Source of the DNA: CAYMUR01 sp964393615 | Lineage (GTDB): Bacteria; Planctomycetota; Planctomycetia; Pirellulales; Pirellulaceae | Assembly (NCBI GenBank): GCA_964393615.1 | Contig: CAYMUR010000001.1 | Coordinates: 94,742-158,741, forward strand | DNA: 64,000 nucleotides | Reading direction: 5' to 3' | Part shown: positions 17,268-25,592 of the stretch, in pieces | Numbering within the stretch: the first letter of the stretch is position 1 | Layout: each line of letters starts with the position of its first letter | Position numbers and translations under genes: made by a program | The notes under the pieces: generated by a model | Database searches by the model: none | What the model was told of the DNA's origin: nothing | The model's input: only the letters and a program-made list of their open reading frames with translations

Positions 17268-18107
17268 ATGCACGCCAATCCCCTTCGTGAACTTCTACGA
17301 GAAGGAAAACCGTCCCTGGGAACACGAGTCATGAGCCCCTGGCCGTCAGTCATCGAGATCGTCGGTTACTCGGGAATGTTCGACTACGTTGAATTTGTTG
17401 CCGAATACACAGCTTACGATCTGCACACTCTGGACAACCTGGGGCGGGCGTTTGAACTTTTTCCACATATGACGGGAATGATCAAAGTCGAGCAGGAACC
17501 GCGCACACACCTGACTGTCCGATCTCTTGGGTCTGGCATTCAAAATGTACTCTTTGCCGATCCCCGCACGGTGGAGGATGTCCAGGAATGCGTCGCTGCC
17601 GTACGTGCTGAACGTCCTTCGTCTGGAGGCCGTCACGGTGTGGGCATGCGAAGAGACGTGGGAATTGTGCTGGAAGCCGGCACAGAAGCATTTGCCGACG
17701 CTCTGGATGATGCCGTGGTGGCCATCATGATTGAAAAGGCCTCCGCCGTCGAAAACCTCGAACAGATCTTGTCCGTCCCAGGCCTCGACATGGTCCAATT
17801 TGGACCTGCCGACTACGCCATGAGCCTGGGACTTACTGGACAATTCAAGCATCCTAAAGTGCTAGAAGCTGAAAAATACACCATCGAAACCGCACTCCGT
17901 ATGGGAATCGCTCCACGAGTCGAAACCAATGGTCCCGAGAATTTTGAACCATATTTGGAAATGGGTGTACGCCATTTCAACGTCGGTATCGATATTCGCA
18001 CGCTGTTTAGTTGGTACGGAGACACGGGATCCAAAATGCGCAAATCACTCGGTATGGATCCCTTGCTGGAAGCTACCGAGAAAACACAACTGATGTACGG
18101 GCGATAG
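17268..18107 (+). CDS. HpcH/HpaI-type aldolase/citrate lyase family protein
   Basis: 279 residues of a class II, metal-dependent pyruvate aldolase fold. The ATG at 17268 is preferred for its upstream AAGGA and a normal N-terminus (MHANPLRELLREGKPSLGTRVM). Family motifs are the metal-ligand Glu in VAIMIEKASAVENL and VQFGPADYAMSLGL. The segment where most family members have D-x-E-H reads FDYVEFVAEYTAYD, so the base His is missing and the substrate may differ from 2-keto-3-deoxy sugar acids. It is convergent with the symporter gene and 2.8 kb from a Gfo/Idh/MocA oxidoreductase, which suggests a small catabolic neighbourhood. Confidence 0.8.
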   Translation: MHANPLRELLREGKPSLGTRVMSPWPSVIEIVGYSGMFDYVEFVAEYTAYDLHTLDNLGRAFELFPHMTGMIKVEQEPRTHLTVRSLGSGIQNVLFADPRTVEDVQECVAAVRAERPSSGGRHGVGMRRDVGIVLEAGTEAFADALDDAVVAIMIEKASAVENLEQILSVPGLDMVQFGPADYAMSLGLTGQFKHPKVLEAEKYTIETALRMGIAPRVETNGPENFEPYLEMGVRHFNVGIDIRTLFSWYGDTGSKMRKSLGMDPLLEATEKTQLMYGR

Positions 18108-18174
18108 AGACAACATAGCGAGCTATTTCTATCTTTCCGTTAGCCCATTTCCTGTACCTGGGACGTGATCCACA

Positions 18175-18223
18175 AGGGGTTCGCATGCCCCTGGCCAAAC
18201 CAGACACTGAAGAGCGTGTCTGG
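18175..18223. terminator. twin hairpins between convergent genes
   Basis: Two perfect hairpins: AGGGG/CCCCT (18175-18192) and CCAGACAC/GTGTCTGG (18200-18223, 8-bp stem). They lie between the aldolase stop and the symporter stop. There is no good T-run on either strand, so a bidirectional terminator is only likely. Confidence 0.4.
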
Positions 18224-18231
18224 GCAAGGCC

Positions 18232-20487
18232 TCAGGCACCAATTTTGCCAAGCCAGATCGCCAAACCGACGATCGCAAAACAAATCAGGAAACACAACAC
18301 AAAGCCTATCACATCAACATAAGTAGGACGTTGAATTTCCAAATTGGTTCCGGGAAATAGTTTTTTTCTCTCACACTGTTCTGGGTCTCTATACGCAGCA
18401 TCCAGTTTCTTCTGGTCCTTCACTGGGTCGGCATCCACAGGTGTTTTCATTTTGACGTAATAGCGGTCAAGTGCTTCCTGGCTATTGCGCCGTGTTACGA
18501 AACTGCAGCAAATCATCACCAGGAAAGGGGCAATGATTTTAACCGGCAGCTCCAGTGTCTTGAGCATGGCATCGGACATTGCTTTGAAGTCGATGCCCAG
18601 CAGTTGATAGAAGAGAAATTCGACGCGAAATTGTCCTTGGCCTTGAAGTAACACGGTGTCCGCATACCGGCGGTGCACTTTCGTTATTCCTTGGTCTTTG
18701 TCGCCACTTTCTGCCACAACGACCAATTTAACATTAGTGAGTTCCTTACCTGTATCGGGATCTACCGGCTTGACGCCTCCAGTCCAGAAGACGGACTTGC
18801 CTCCACTGGTTGCGACCATCTCTATTTTCTCCGCCTGGCGGATGGATAATGGCTGCGGTCCAAGATCTGCTTTCGTCTTATTTGCATATCCCAGTTGCTT
18901 TAATTTTCCCTCGACCTCAGCGATTTTATCCGTTTCGTTCCGCTCGATGGCTGCAGTCCTCTCATCCATGAGATCCCGTGCAGCGGTCCACAACTTGATC
19001 TTGCCTTGACGCTGGGCAATGTCCGAAGGGGCAACAAGTCGTTGGCTGATGGTTGTCACCTGATCATTCACGCCACTGAAGCGGGAATTCATACGCAATC
19101 CTGGAAAAACGGCCGGCATCAGAAAGGGGAGAATAAAAAAGACTAGTGCACAAAAAACAACCGTACACCAAGCAGCGCCCGTTGTCGCTCTGCGCCAGTA
19201 CATTCCGATCCAAAAGGTAGCCGCAAAGAGCATCGGAACTATCCAGGTCAACTGCAGCTGTTTGAAGACATCCATCATGGTTAAAGAGACGATGACGGCT
19301 CCGGCAACAATCACGGCCCCGGTAAGTCGGCCAATGTTGATGTAAGTTTTCTCGCTGGCATTCGGGTTAAAATAGGCAGCGTAGAAATTACGAGCGACCA
19401 ATCCGGAGCCGACAACCATGTAGGCATCGACACTACTCATCAGGGCAGCCAGCAGACAGGCTAACATCAGTCCGGTCAGCCCCGGACCCAGCAATTCACG
19501 TGAAGCAACGCCCCACGCTTTTTCAGGATCTTGCACGAGTTCCGGATGATCTGCAAACAAAGCCAGCGCAATCAAAGCGGTCAGTACCCAACCAAGTGTA
19601 CAAAATCGCTTCAAAAAATTCCCCGTTACCAATCCCACCCGGGCACTGGTTTCATCCTTGGCTGAGCCACCGCCGGTGGCAATAAAATGCGGTTGGACAA
19701 CAATACCAACCAAGTTGATCAACACGACTGCCAAGATGTAGTACAAAGGAAATTCACTCGAACTACCCGAGCCGAGAATAGTGAAGTGCTCCGCCGGCAA
19801 CTGCTCATGCATGATGCGAAAGCCGTCCAGCATACCTTCTCCGCCAAAATGTGCATTGAGCTCTAGCAATCCAATCGGAATCAGGATCACTGACAACAGA
19901 ATGATCCCGATTCCTTGAATTAAATCGGTGTAATAGGCAGCCTCTAGACCACCGGCTAGTCCATACACCAGCACCACCATTCCAATGAGCGGAACCAGTA
20001 TGTATTCAAGTCCATATTCTGTCCCAGCAATCTCAACACTCTGCATGTTCATCAGCGGCGCAGCAACTTTGCCAATTGCAGAAAACATCATCGATCCGTA
20101 GATAATCATAAACACGATGGCAAACAGCGAGTACGCGGTACCAAGTGCTTTCGACTCGTAGCGCTCGACGAACCAATCGCCAAGCGTTAAATGTCGCATA
20201 CGCCGGTACCAGACACCGGTAATCCAGTAGAAAGGCGTTACGAGCAACCAGTACATCACGCTCCACATGCCACTCATCCCACCGATGTAAGTGCCACGGG
20301 CGGTGTTAACGGGATCTGCCGAACCCGTGCCGGCACCAAAGGCGGCAAAGGTCTGTAACAGTTTTCCAAATCCGCGACCACCAAGAAAATAATCTTCCTG
20401 GTGTTTGATGCGTCGAGAACAATAAATACCTATAACGATCATGACGCCGAAATAGACAACCAATACAATCAGATCTAAATAGTGCAT
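18232..20487 (-). CDS. sodium:solute symporter (SSS family) with large soluble insert
   Basis: A 751-residue membrane transporter. The start is the ATG at 20487, with AGGTGA eight bases upstream; a GTG at 20499 would add four residues. The N-terminal 460 residues have the SSS core (YFLGGRGFGKLLQTFAAFGAGTGS, YGLAGGLEAAYYTDLIQGIG, LLAALMSSVDAYMVVGSGLVARN) with about eleven membrane segments. A soluble stretch of roughly 150 residues follows (about 466-621: a charged helix DERTAAIERNETDKIAEVEGKLK, then beta-rich sequence). Further hydrophobic segments lie near 650-665 and at the C-terminus. SSS proteins normally have 450-600 residues. The substrate is unknown; sugars or organic acids are plausible from the neighbouring aldolase. 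Confidence 0.9.
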   Translation of the reverse strand: MHYLDLIVLVVYFGVMIVIGIYCSRRIKHQEDYFLGGRGFGKLLQTFAAFGAGTGSADPVNTARGTYIGGMSGMWSVMYWLLVTPFYWITGVWYRRMRHLTLGDWFVERYESKALGTAYSLFAIVFMIIYGSMMFSAIGKVAAPLMNMQSVEIAGTEYGLEYILVPLIGMVVLVYGLAGGLEAAYYTDLIQGIGIILLSVILIPIGLLELNAHFGGEGMLDGFRIMHEQLPAEHFTILGSGSSSEFPLYYILAVVLINLVGIVVQPHFIATGGGSAKDETSARVGLVTGNFLKRFCTLGWVLTALIALALFADHPELVQDPEKAWGVASRELLGPGLTGLMLACLLAALMSSVDAYMVVGSGLVARNFYAAYFNPNASEKTYINIGRLTGAVIVAGAVIVSLTMMDVFKQLQLTWIVPMLFAATFWIGMYWRRATTGAAWCTVVFCALVFFILPFLMPAVFPGLRMNSRFSGVNDQVTTISQRLVAPSDIAQRQGKIKLWTAARDLMDERTAAIERNETDKIAEVEGKLKQLGYANKTKADLGPQPLSIRQAEKIEMVATSGGKSVFWTGGVKPVDPDTGKELTNVKLVVVAESGDKDQGITKVHRRYADTVLLQGQGQFRVEFLFYQLLGIDFKAMSDAMLKTLELPVKIIAPFLVMICCSFVTRRNSQEALDRYYVKMKTPVDADPVKDQKKLDAAYRDPEQCERKKLFPGTNLEIQRPTYVDVIGFVLCFLICFAIVGLAIWLGKIGA

Positions 20488-20935
20488 TGTATCGTTCACC
20501 TCGCTTGATTAAGTTGTCACTTAAACTAATGAAAGACTGAGAATTGGACTAATCCTCGGAGCCCATAAAACAAGCAAACCATGCTGACCAGAGTTTTGCT
20601 TCCTGCATTTACAGCGGCCTATCCATTGTTATTTTTTGGAAAAATGGAAACGCTAATCCAGCGGACTGATTCCGTACTCGTCGGATGACACTCGATGGAT
20701 GCTATCGACTCGATGGATGCTATCGATATGTCTCCAGGGGAAGATTCGTTTCCTGCCCAGCAGCGAAATCAACACGGGGCAAATCAGCCACATGGCGTTT
20801 GTTTTCTGAGTTATCAGCTAGTTATAGCTCGCTGTCCATGGGGCACATCCAGTTTTTCTGGTACGATAAGAGTCTCCGCAGTACAATGGGCTGGTCTTCG
20901 AAACGAAAATAAAACATTCTATCTTTTTAAAAGTC
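20488..20935. other. divergent intergenic region, symporter / oxidoreductase
   Basis: 448 bases. It holds a two-copy 18-bp repeat (20690-20725) and no convincing gene; two short overlapping open frames lack a ribosome-binding site. Both flanking promoters must lie here but none stands out. Confidence 0.5.
20690..20725. repeat. tandem repeat, 2 x 18 bp
   Basis: Two exact copies of ACTCGATGGATGCTATCG, in the divergent intergenic region. Confidence 0.9.
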
Positions 20936-21910
20936 ATGATCCAAATTTGCCTAGTAGGTTACGGTGCCATCGCCGAGTCACACGCCAAGGCGTTATCCAC
21001 TATAGAAGACGTTCAACTCTCTTGGCTTGTCGGTAGGCGACAGGAGCCTACTGATAAATTTTCCTCTCAATTTGGTTTTGCTCATCAGACAATCGAGTTG
21101 AACGAAGCATTATCTGATGATGGGGTCGATGCAGTCGTCATCACCAGTCCCAATGCGTTACACGCCTCGCAAGCATTGGCAGCACTAGAAGCCGGTAAAC
21201 ATGTTCTGCTGGAGATCCCTATCGCGTTGAGCCTGGAAGATGCCGAGCAGGTGGCCCAACGAGCAAGACAAGTCGAACGTAAACTGATGATCTGCCACTC
21301 AATGCGGTTCTTCCCCGCCTTTGCCCACCTCCGCCGACTGGCCCAGGCAGGACAGTTTCACTTACACCAGTTTCAAGGGAATCTTTTTGTGAAACGCCGT
21401 ACAAATATTACCGCCGCTGGAAATCCACGTTCCTGGATCGACAACGTCCTGTGGCATCATGCGGCACACTTCATCGACCTGGCCATGTTTCTCGGAGATT
21501 GCTTTGAAGTCTCGCGTCTCTCTTACCATGTCGGTCCCGACTACCAACAACAAGGTACTATGGACATGGCTTTCACGATGACCTTGACCAACGGTGTGGT
21601 TGCCACAGTGAGTCATTCTTATTTTGCAGCCGCTTTTCAACAGAACATCATAGCCATCGGCCATGAACAATCATACGCCTGGAGAAACAGTACTTTATTC
21701 GACTTCGAAAACCAAATCGTAGTACCACAGAGTAGTATCTGGGACATGCTGGATCAGGATAAAGAATTCATCGCAGCCATTCGCGAAGACCGTGAACCAG
21801 CTGTAACCGCTGAAGATATTTTGCCCACCATGCAGGCCATTAGTAGGGCCCAGGCCATTGCTGACCGTGAAACGCCAAATCCACCAGAAAGAAAATGGCT
21901 GAGGTCATAA
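20936..21910 (+). CDS. Gfo/Idh/MocA family oxidoreductase with altered EKP motif
   Basis: A 324-residue NAD(P)-dependent sugar oxidoreductase family member. It has an N-terminal Rossmann domain (CLVGYGAIAESHAKAL; VDAVVITSPNALHASQALAALEAGKHV) and a C-terminal alpha/beta dimer domain with WHHAAHFIDLAMFLGDC, where the active-site His and Asp usually sit. The conserved EKP is EIP here (Glu93-Ile94-Pro95): the Lys that contacts NAD and substrate is missing, so the chemistry may be changed or lost. No Shine-Dalgarno is visible before the ATG. It is divergent from the symporter and probably belongs to the same sugar neighbourhood as the 17.3-kb aldolase. Confidence 0.85.
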   Translation: MIQICLVGYGAIAESHAKALSTIEDVQLSWLVGRRQEPTDKFSSQFGFAHQTIELNEALSDDGVDAVVITSPNALHASQALAALEAGKHVLLEIPIALSLEDAEQVAQRARQVERKLMICHSMRFFPAFAHLRRLAQAGQFHLHQFQGNLFVKRRTNITAAGNPRSWIDNVLWHHAAHFIDLAMFLGDCFEVSRLSYHVGPDYQQQGTMDMAFTMTLTNGVVATVSHSYFAAAFQQNIIAIGHEQSYAWRNSTLFDFENQIVVPQSSIWDMLDQDKEFIAAIREDREPAVTAEDILPTMQAISRAQAIADRETPNPPERKWLRS

Positions 21911-22159
21911 CGGACGCCCGTTTTCTCCTGGAAAATTTTTTGCCTGTGACAAACAAGCGCAACGCTTTGATTCAACCTCATGCCACGCATCCACTACAGG
22001 CTCGTGGGAAGTGTCGCCGATTGGCATCTTGTATCACCCACTTCGCCAGATGATGACTGACCGAACTTTGTAACGATTCCGCGTACGATTCCGCCACCTG
22101 CTGGCAAACAGGATTGCCAGGCGTAAACGGTAAAAAATGGCAGGACACAGACCGCTCCA
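21911..22159. other. convergent intergenic region
   Basis: 249 bases between the oxidoreductase and DUF1844 stops. No clear terminator or gene was seen. Confidence 0.4.
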
Positions 22160-22564
22160 TCAACTGGCATCTTGACGTTCGACTTCCAGGTAGACAATAC
22201 GAAGCTGATGAATCAGATTTTCCATCATGGCAGCTTCTTCGGTGGTCAGATTACCACGCGTTTTTTCATCCAGCATTGAAATTGTATCGATCACATACTT
22301 CGCAAACATCAAATTCACCGGTGGAGGTTCATCCGGTTTTTCCGGGTCAGGAATCTGTCCCAACGCCATGGTTGCTTGTGTGGCCAACGACATGACATGC
22401 GTGACAAACGATGCGGGAGGCAGTTCCTCTGCTGAAGGTTCCTGATTCTCAATATCGTCAGCCTGCGGATTCTCCTCCTGTTGACGCAATACTTCCTTTT
22501 CGGCCTCAACCTGTGACTTCCAGTCTTCATCGATAATTAATTTTTTTTCCTCTGGAGCATTCAT
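22160..22564 (-). CDS. DUF1844 domain protein
   Basis: A 134-residue soluble protein. After an acidic, Gln/Glu-rich N-terminal linker (residues 1-50), residues ~52-130 match DUF1844: FVTHVMSLATQATMALGQIP, NLMFAKYVIDTISMLDEKTRGNLTTEEAAMMENLIHQL. The family is all-helical, widespread in planctomycetes, acidobacteria and deltaproteobacteria, and of unknown function. It lies 57 bp downstream of pyrG on the same strand and is probably co-transcribed with it. Confidence 0.88.
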   Translation of the reverse strand: MNAPEEKKLIIDEDWKSQVEAEKEVLRQQEENPQADDIENQEPSAEELPPASFVTHVMSLATQATMALGQIPDPEKPDEPPPVNLMFAKYVIDTISMLDEKTRGNLTTEEAAMMENLIHQLRIVYLEVERQDAS

Positions 22565-22620
22565 AACAATCTAAACCTGGAGAGTATCAAAGCGGGTAAG
22601 AATAGACAATTCATAGACAA

Positions 22621-24270
22621 TCAACCGTCCTGCAGTGGCAAATCGCATTGGTTAACTGGTTGGGAACGCTTCTGATGGCGTTCTAACGCAGCGTGAATGA
22701 ACCCTGAAAATAAAGGCTGCGGAGCAGTCGGTTTCGATTTAAATTCGGGATGAAATTGAACGGCAACCAGCCAAGGATGATCAGGCAACTCGATGATTTC
22801 GACCAGACCTCCATCCGGACTTGTTCCAGCAAAACAAAGGCCATGTGCCTGAAAACTTTGACGATACACGTTATTGAACTCATACCGGTGTCGGTGGCGT
22901 TCTTCGATCGTATCGCTACCGTATAATTCATAGGCATGACTGGTGGAATCTAATTCGGCCGTTTGCGCTCCTAGACGCATCGTACCCCCTTTGTCAGTAA
23001 TCGCACGCTGCTCATCCAGCAAGCAAATGACGGGATGCGGCGTCTCTTTATCGAACTCGGTCGAATTAGCCTCCGACAAGTTAGCCACGTTTCTCGCAAA
23101 TTCAATGACAGCGCATTGCATACCCAGACAGATCCCAAAAAACGGAATGCGTCGTTCGCGAGCAAACCGAATTGCTTCGATCTTGCCTTCAATTCCCCGT
23201 TCGCCAAAACCGCCAGGCACCAAAATACCATCATACCCTGACAGCAATCGCTCCGGTCCTTCTCGTTCAATCTCTTCACTGTCGATTCGTCCGATCCGGA
23301 CTTGGCATAGGTGATGCATTCCCGCATGGTCTATTGCTTCATAAATCGATTTGTAAGCATCACGATGCTTGGCGTACTTACCGACCACCGCAATACTGAT
23401 TTCATGTTCTGGATTACGAAGTCGATGCAACAGATTGCGCCATTGGTCCATGTCGAGTGTGTCGGCATCCAACTGTAATTGCTCCACGATCAAACGGTCT
23501 AACTCGTTATCAACAAGGCTTAACGGCACTTCATAAATCGAAAAATCTTTATCCTTTTCTTCGATCACTGCCTCAATAGGAACGTTACAAAACAAGGCAA
23601 TTTTCTGCCGGTCTTCGTAACTAATACTCCGTTCGGTACGACAAATAAGAATATCCGGCTGAATACCAATTTCACGGAGTTGTCCCACTGAATGTTGAGT
23701 CGGCTTCGTTTTTAACTCGTCTGCCGCTTTCAGGTAAGGAACAAGCGTTAAATGAATATAGAGGCAATTTTGTTTACCGACATCAAGCGCATACTGACGA
23801 ATTGCTTCCAGAAAAGGCTGACTCTCAATATCACCAACCGTACCACCAATCTCAGTAATCACAACATCTACGTCTTCGTCAGCCAGTTTGTGAATTACCG
23901 ATTTGATTTCGTCAGTAATATGCGGAATAACCTGCACGGTCTTGCCAAGAAACTCACCGCGACGCTCCTTATTAATGACCGATTGGTAAATTTGCCCTGT
24001 GGTGTAGTTTGAATCTCTCGTCAAGGGACTGTGGGTAAACCGCTCATAATGCCCCAAATCCAAGTCAGTCTCACTACCATCATCTAGAACATAAACTTCA
24101 CCGTGCTGATAAGGGCTCATCGTACCCGGGTCAACATTGATGTACGGATCTAGCTTTTGCATCCGCACCTTTAATCCCCGTTGTTCGAGCAGCATGCCAA
24201 TCGATGCGCTTGTCAATCCTTTGCCCAGAGAGCTTACAACACCACCGGTAACAAAAATTTGTTTGGCCAT
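22621..24270 (-). CDS. pyrG: CTP synthase
   Basis: 549 residues; it amidates UTP to CTP with glutamine and ATP. The N-terminal synthase domain has the P-loop GGVVSSLGKGLTSAS, DPYINVDPGTMSPYQHGEV and ITEIGGTVGDIESQPFLEA. The C-terminal class I glutamine amidotransferase domain has the nucleophile in FFGICLGMQCAVIEF (Cys381) and the QFHPEF His/Glu of the triad. The length is normal. It follows kdsB on the same strand; CTP made here is the co-substrate for CMP-Kdo formation, and this gene pair is common in Gram-negative bacteria. The 227-bp gap between them holds a 15-bp tandem repeat. Confidence 0.97.
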   Translation of the reverse strand: MAKQIFVTGGVVSSLGKGLTSASIGMLLEQRGLKVRMQKLDPYINVDPGTMSPYQHGEVYVLDDGSETDLDLGHYERFTHSPLTRDSNYTTGQIYQSVINKERRGEFLGKTVQVIPHITDEIKSVIHKLADEDVDVVITEIGGTVGDIESQPFLEAIRQYALDVGKQNCLYIHLTLVPYLKAADELKTKPTQHSVGQLREIGIQPDILICRTERSISYEDRQKIALFCNVPIEAVIEEKDKDFSIYEVPLSLVDNELDRLIVEQLQLDADTLDMDQWRNLLHRLRNPEHEISIAVVGKYAKHRDAYKSIYEAIDHAGMHHLCQVRIGRIDSEEIEREGPERLLSGYDGILVPGGFGERGIEGKIEAIRFARERRIPFFGICLGMQCAVIEFARNVANLSEANSTEFDKETPHPVICLLDEQRAITDKGGTMRLGAQTAELDSTSHAYELYGSDTIEERHRHRYEFNNVYRQSFQAHGLCFAGTSPDGGLVEIIELPDHPWLVAVQFHPEFKSKPTAPQPLFSGFIHAALERHQKRSQPVNQCDLPLQDG

Positions 24271-24357
24271 ATGGAAAATCGTCCATGAAAGTTGGGGCCG
24301 TCAAAGGCCGGTTTTTGATTTGCGTTTGCTGCCAGTGTGAAGAAAGCTACTTTTCTT

Positions 24358-24402
24358 CGTGACGCCTGTCCCCGTGACGCCTGTCCCCGTGACGCCTGTC
24401 CC
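24358..24402. repeat. tandem repeat, 3 x 15 bp
   Basis: Three exact copies of CGTGACGCCTGTCCC between kdsB and pyrG, containing GAC-N6-CCCC across the unit junction. A ten-base piece (GCCTGTCCCC) recurs alone at 7933-7942. Confidence 0.95.
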
Positions 24403-24497
24403 CCAATCCATCATGCAACAGATCGATACCAACACTGCTCCCTACCGTGCGGTACGTCCACGGCACTTGGCATCTTCTCCCAACACACACTTTTATT

Positions 24498-25283
24498 TTA
24501 ACGTGCAATTGTCCGCTTGACAAAGGCCCGATAATCCTCGGGTGTGTCGATCCCACGGGCCAGATGTTCCACAACACCTACAGAAATGACATGACCTGTG
24601 GCAAGAAAGCGTAACTGTTCGAGTTTTTCTAGTTGCTCCATAGGAGAACGGGGAAGTTTAGGAAGCTTAAGCAGAAACTCTCGGCGATACGCATAAATTC
24701 CGAGATGTTGGTGACAAACTGCCGGTTCCTGGCACAACCATTCTGGGCGCCAATCGCGAACAAACGGAATAGGACTGCGGCTGAAATAAAGAGCATGGTA
24801 AGAGTCGTCAAAAACAACCTTGACACATGATGGATCTTGCCATGCCTCTTCGCAGCGGATCGGCGCTGCCAATGTGGCCACATCGGCCGACGGATCGTCT
24901 TCGAGAATTTCAATGACACGGTCAATCGAGTGGCCTTCAATTTCCGGTTCATCACCTTGGACATTGACAAAAATATCTACCTCTGGCATCGCCTTGGCGA
25001 CTTCGGCCACGCGGTCAGTGCCGCTGGCAGCCGCCGGATCGGTCATAATGGCACGTCCACCAAAACTTTCGACATGATCGGCTAATTCTAGATCCGCCGC
25101 GGCAACACATACCTCCACAGGACGAGCCGCTCGCTTGGCAGCTTCATACGTATGTCGAATGATGGATTTCCCTGTCTCTTGTAACAACAACTTGCGGGGC
25201 AATCGTGTGGAAGCCAATCTCGCCGGAATAACAATGCAACTGGTCGTCTGTCGCAGCCGGGTTTGGGCAAGTGGTAATGCCAT
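24498..25283 (-). CDS. kdsB: 3-deoxy-manno-octulosonate cytidylyltransferase (CMP-Kdo synthetase)
   Basis: A 261-residue enzyme that activates Kdo with CTP for lipopolysaccharide core synthesis. The ATG at 25283 follows AAGGAGG at an eight-base spacing, which decides against the longer TTG-started frame. Motifs: IPARLASTRLPRK (CTP-binding loop), GGRAIMTDPAAASGTDRVAE, FVNVQGDEPEI, YFSRSPIPF and HLGIYAYRREFL. The length fits. Its presence implies a Kdo-containing outer membrane glycolipid. It lies upstream of pyrG and is divergent from glmS, so two precursor pathways for envelope sugars share one intergenic region. Confidence 0.95.
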   Translation of the reverse strand: MALPLAQTRLRQTTSCIVIPARLASTRLPRKLLLQETGKSIIRHTYEAAKRAARPVEVCVAAADLELADHVESFGGRAIMTDPAAASGTDRVAEVAKAMPEVDIFVNVQGDEPEIEGHSIDRVIEILEDDPSADVATLAAPIRCEEAWQDPSCVKVVFDDSYHALYFSRSPIPFVRDWRPEWLCQEPAVCHQHLGIYAYRREFLLKLPKLPRSPMEQLEKLEQLRFLATGHVISVGVVEHLARGIDTPEDYRAFVKRTIAR

Positions 25284-25592
25284 GCCATCGTCCTCCTTGA
25301 TCAAATTACAGGGAAGAAGTCATACTCCAATTGGCAATTCAGGTACAGATCATGTAATACAAAACAGACATTGGGCCAATTTTTCTAGGATTAAAATACC
25401 GATTTCGCAGGCCGTAAAATTCGCATGATCGGTCAAATCGTAGTTACCGCAGAAAATAACTGATAGCATTCTCTTTAGATCGGCATTTATTTTCGAGTTG
25501 TTATCATCCTTGCCGAGCTTAAAATAAATAAGATAGAAACAAGTTGTCACCGGGGATCCCGGTGAAACCATCACCATTCACGGGAAAACATC
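25284..25592. other. divergent intergenic region kdsB / glmS
   Basis: 309 bases, AT-rich in the middle. It holds the kdsB ribosome-binding site at the left, a perfect hairpin (25547-25565) near glmS, and no gene. No glmS ribozyme was recognised. Confidence 0.5.
25547..25565 (+). promoter_or_regulatory. perfect inverted repeat in the glmS leader
   Basis: TCACCGGG-GAT-CCCGGTGA: an 8-bp perfect stem with a three-base loop, ending 27 bases before the glmS ATG. There is no T-run, so it may be an operator or an mRNA leader structure rather than a terminator. Confidence 0.5.

Noticed and set aside
24358..24402. Operator or riboswitch for pyrG
   Set aside because: The repeat is one of many unrelated arrays in the window and has no internal symmetry or leader structure that would suggest pyrG control.
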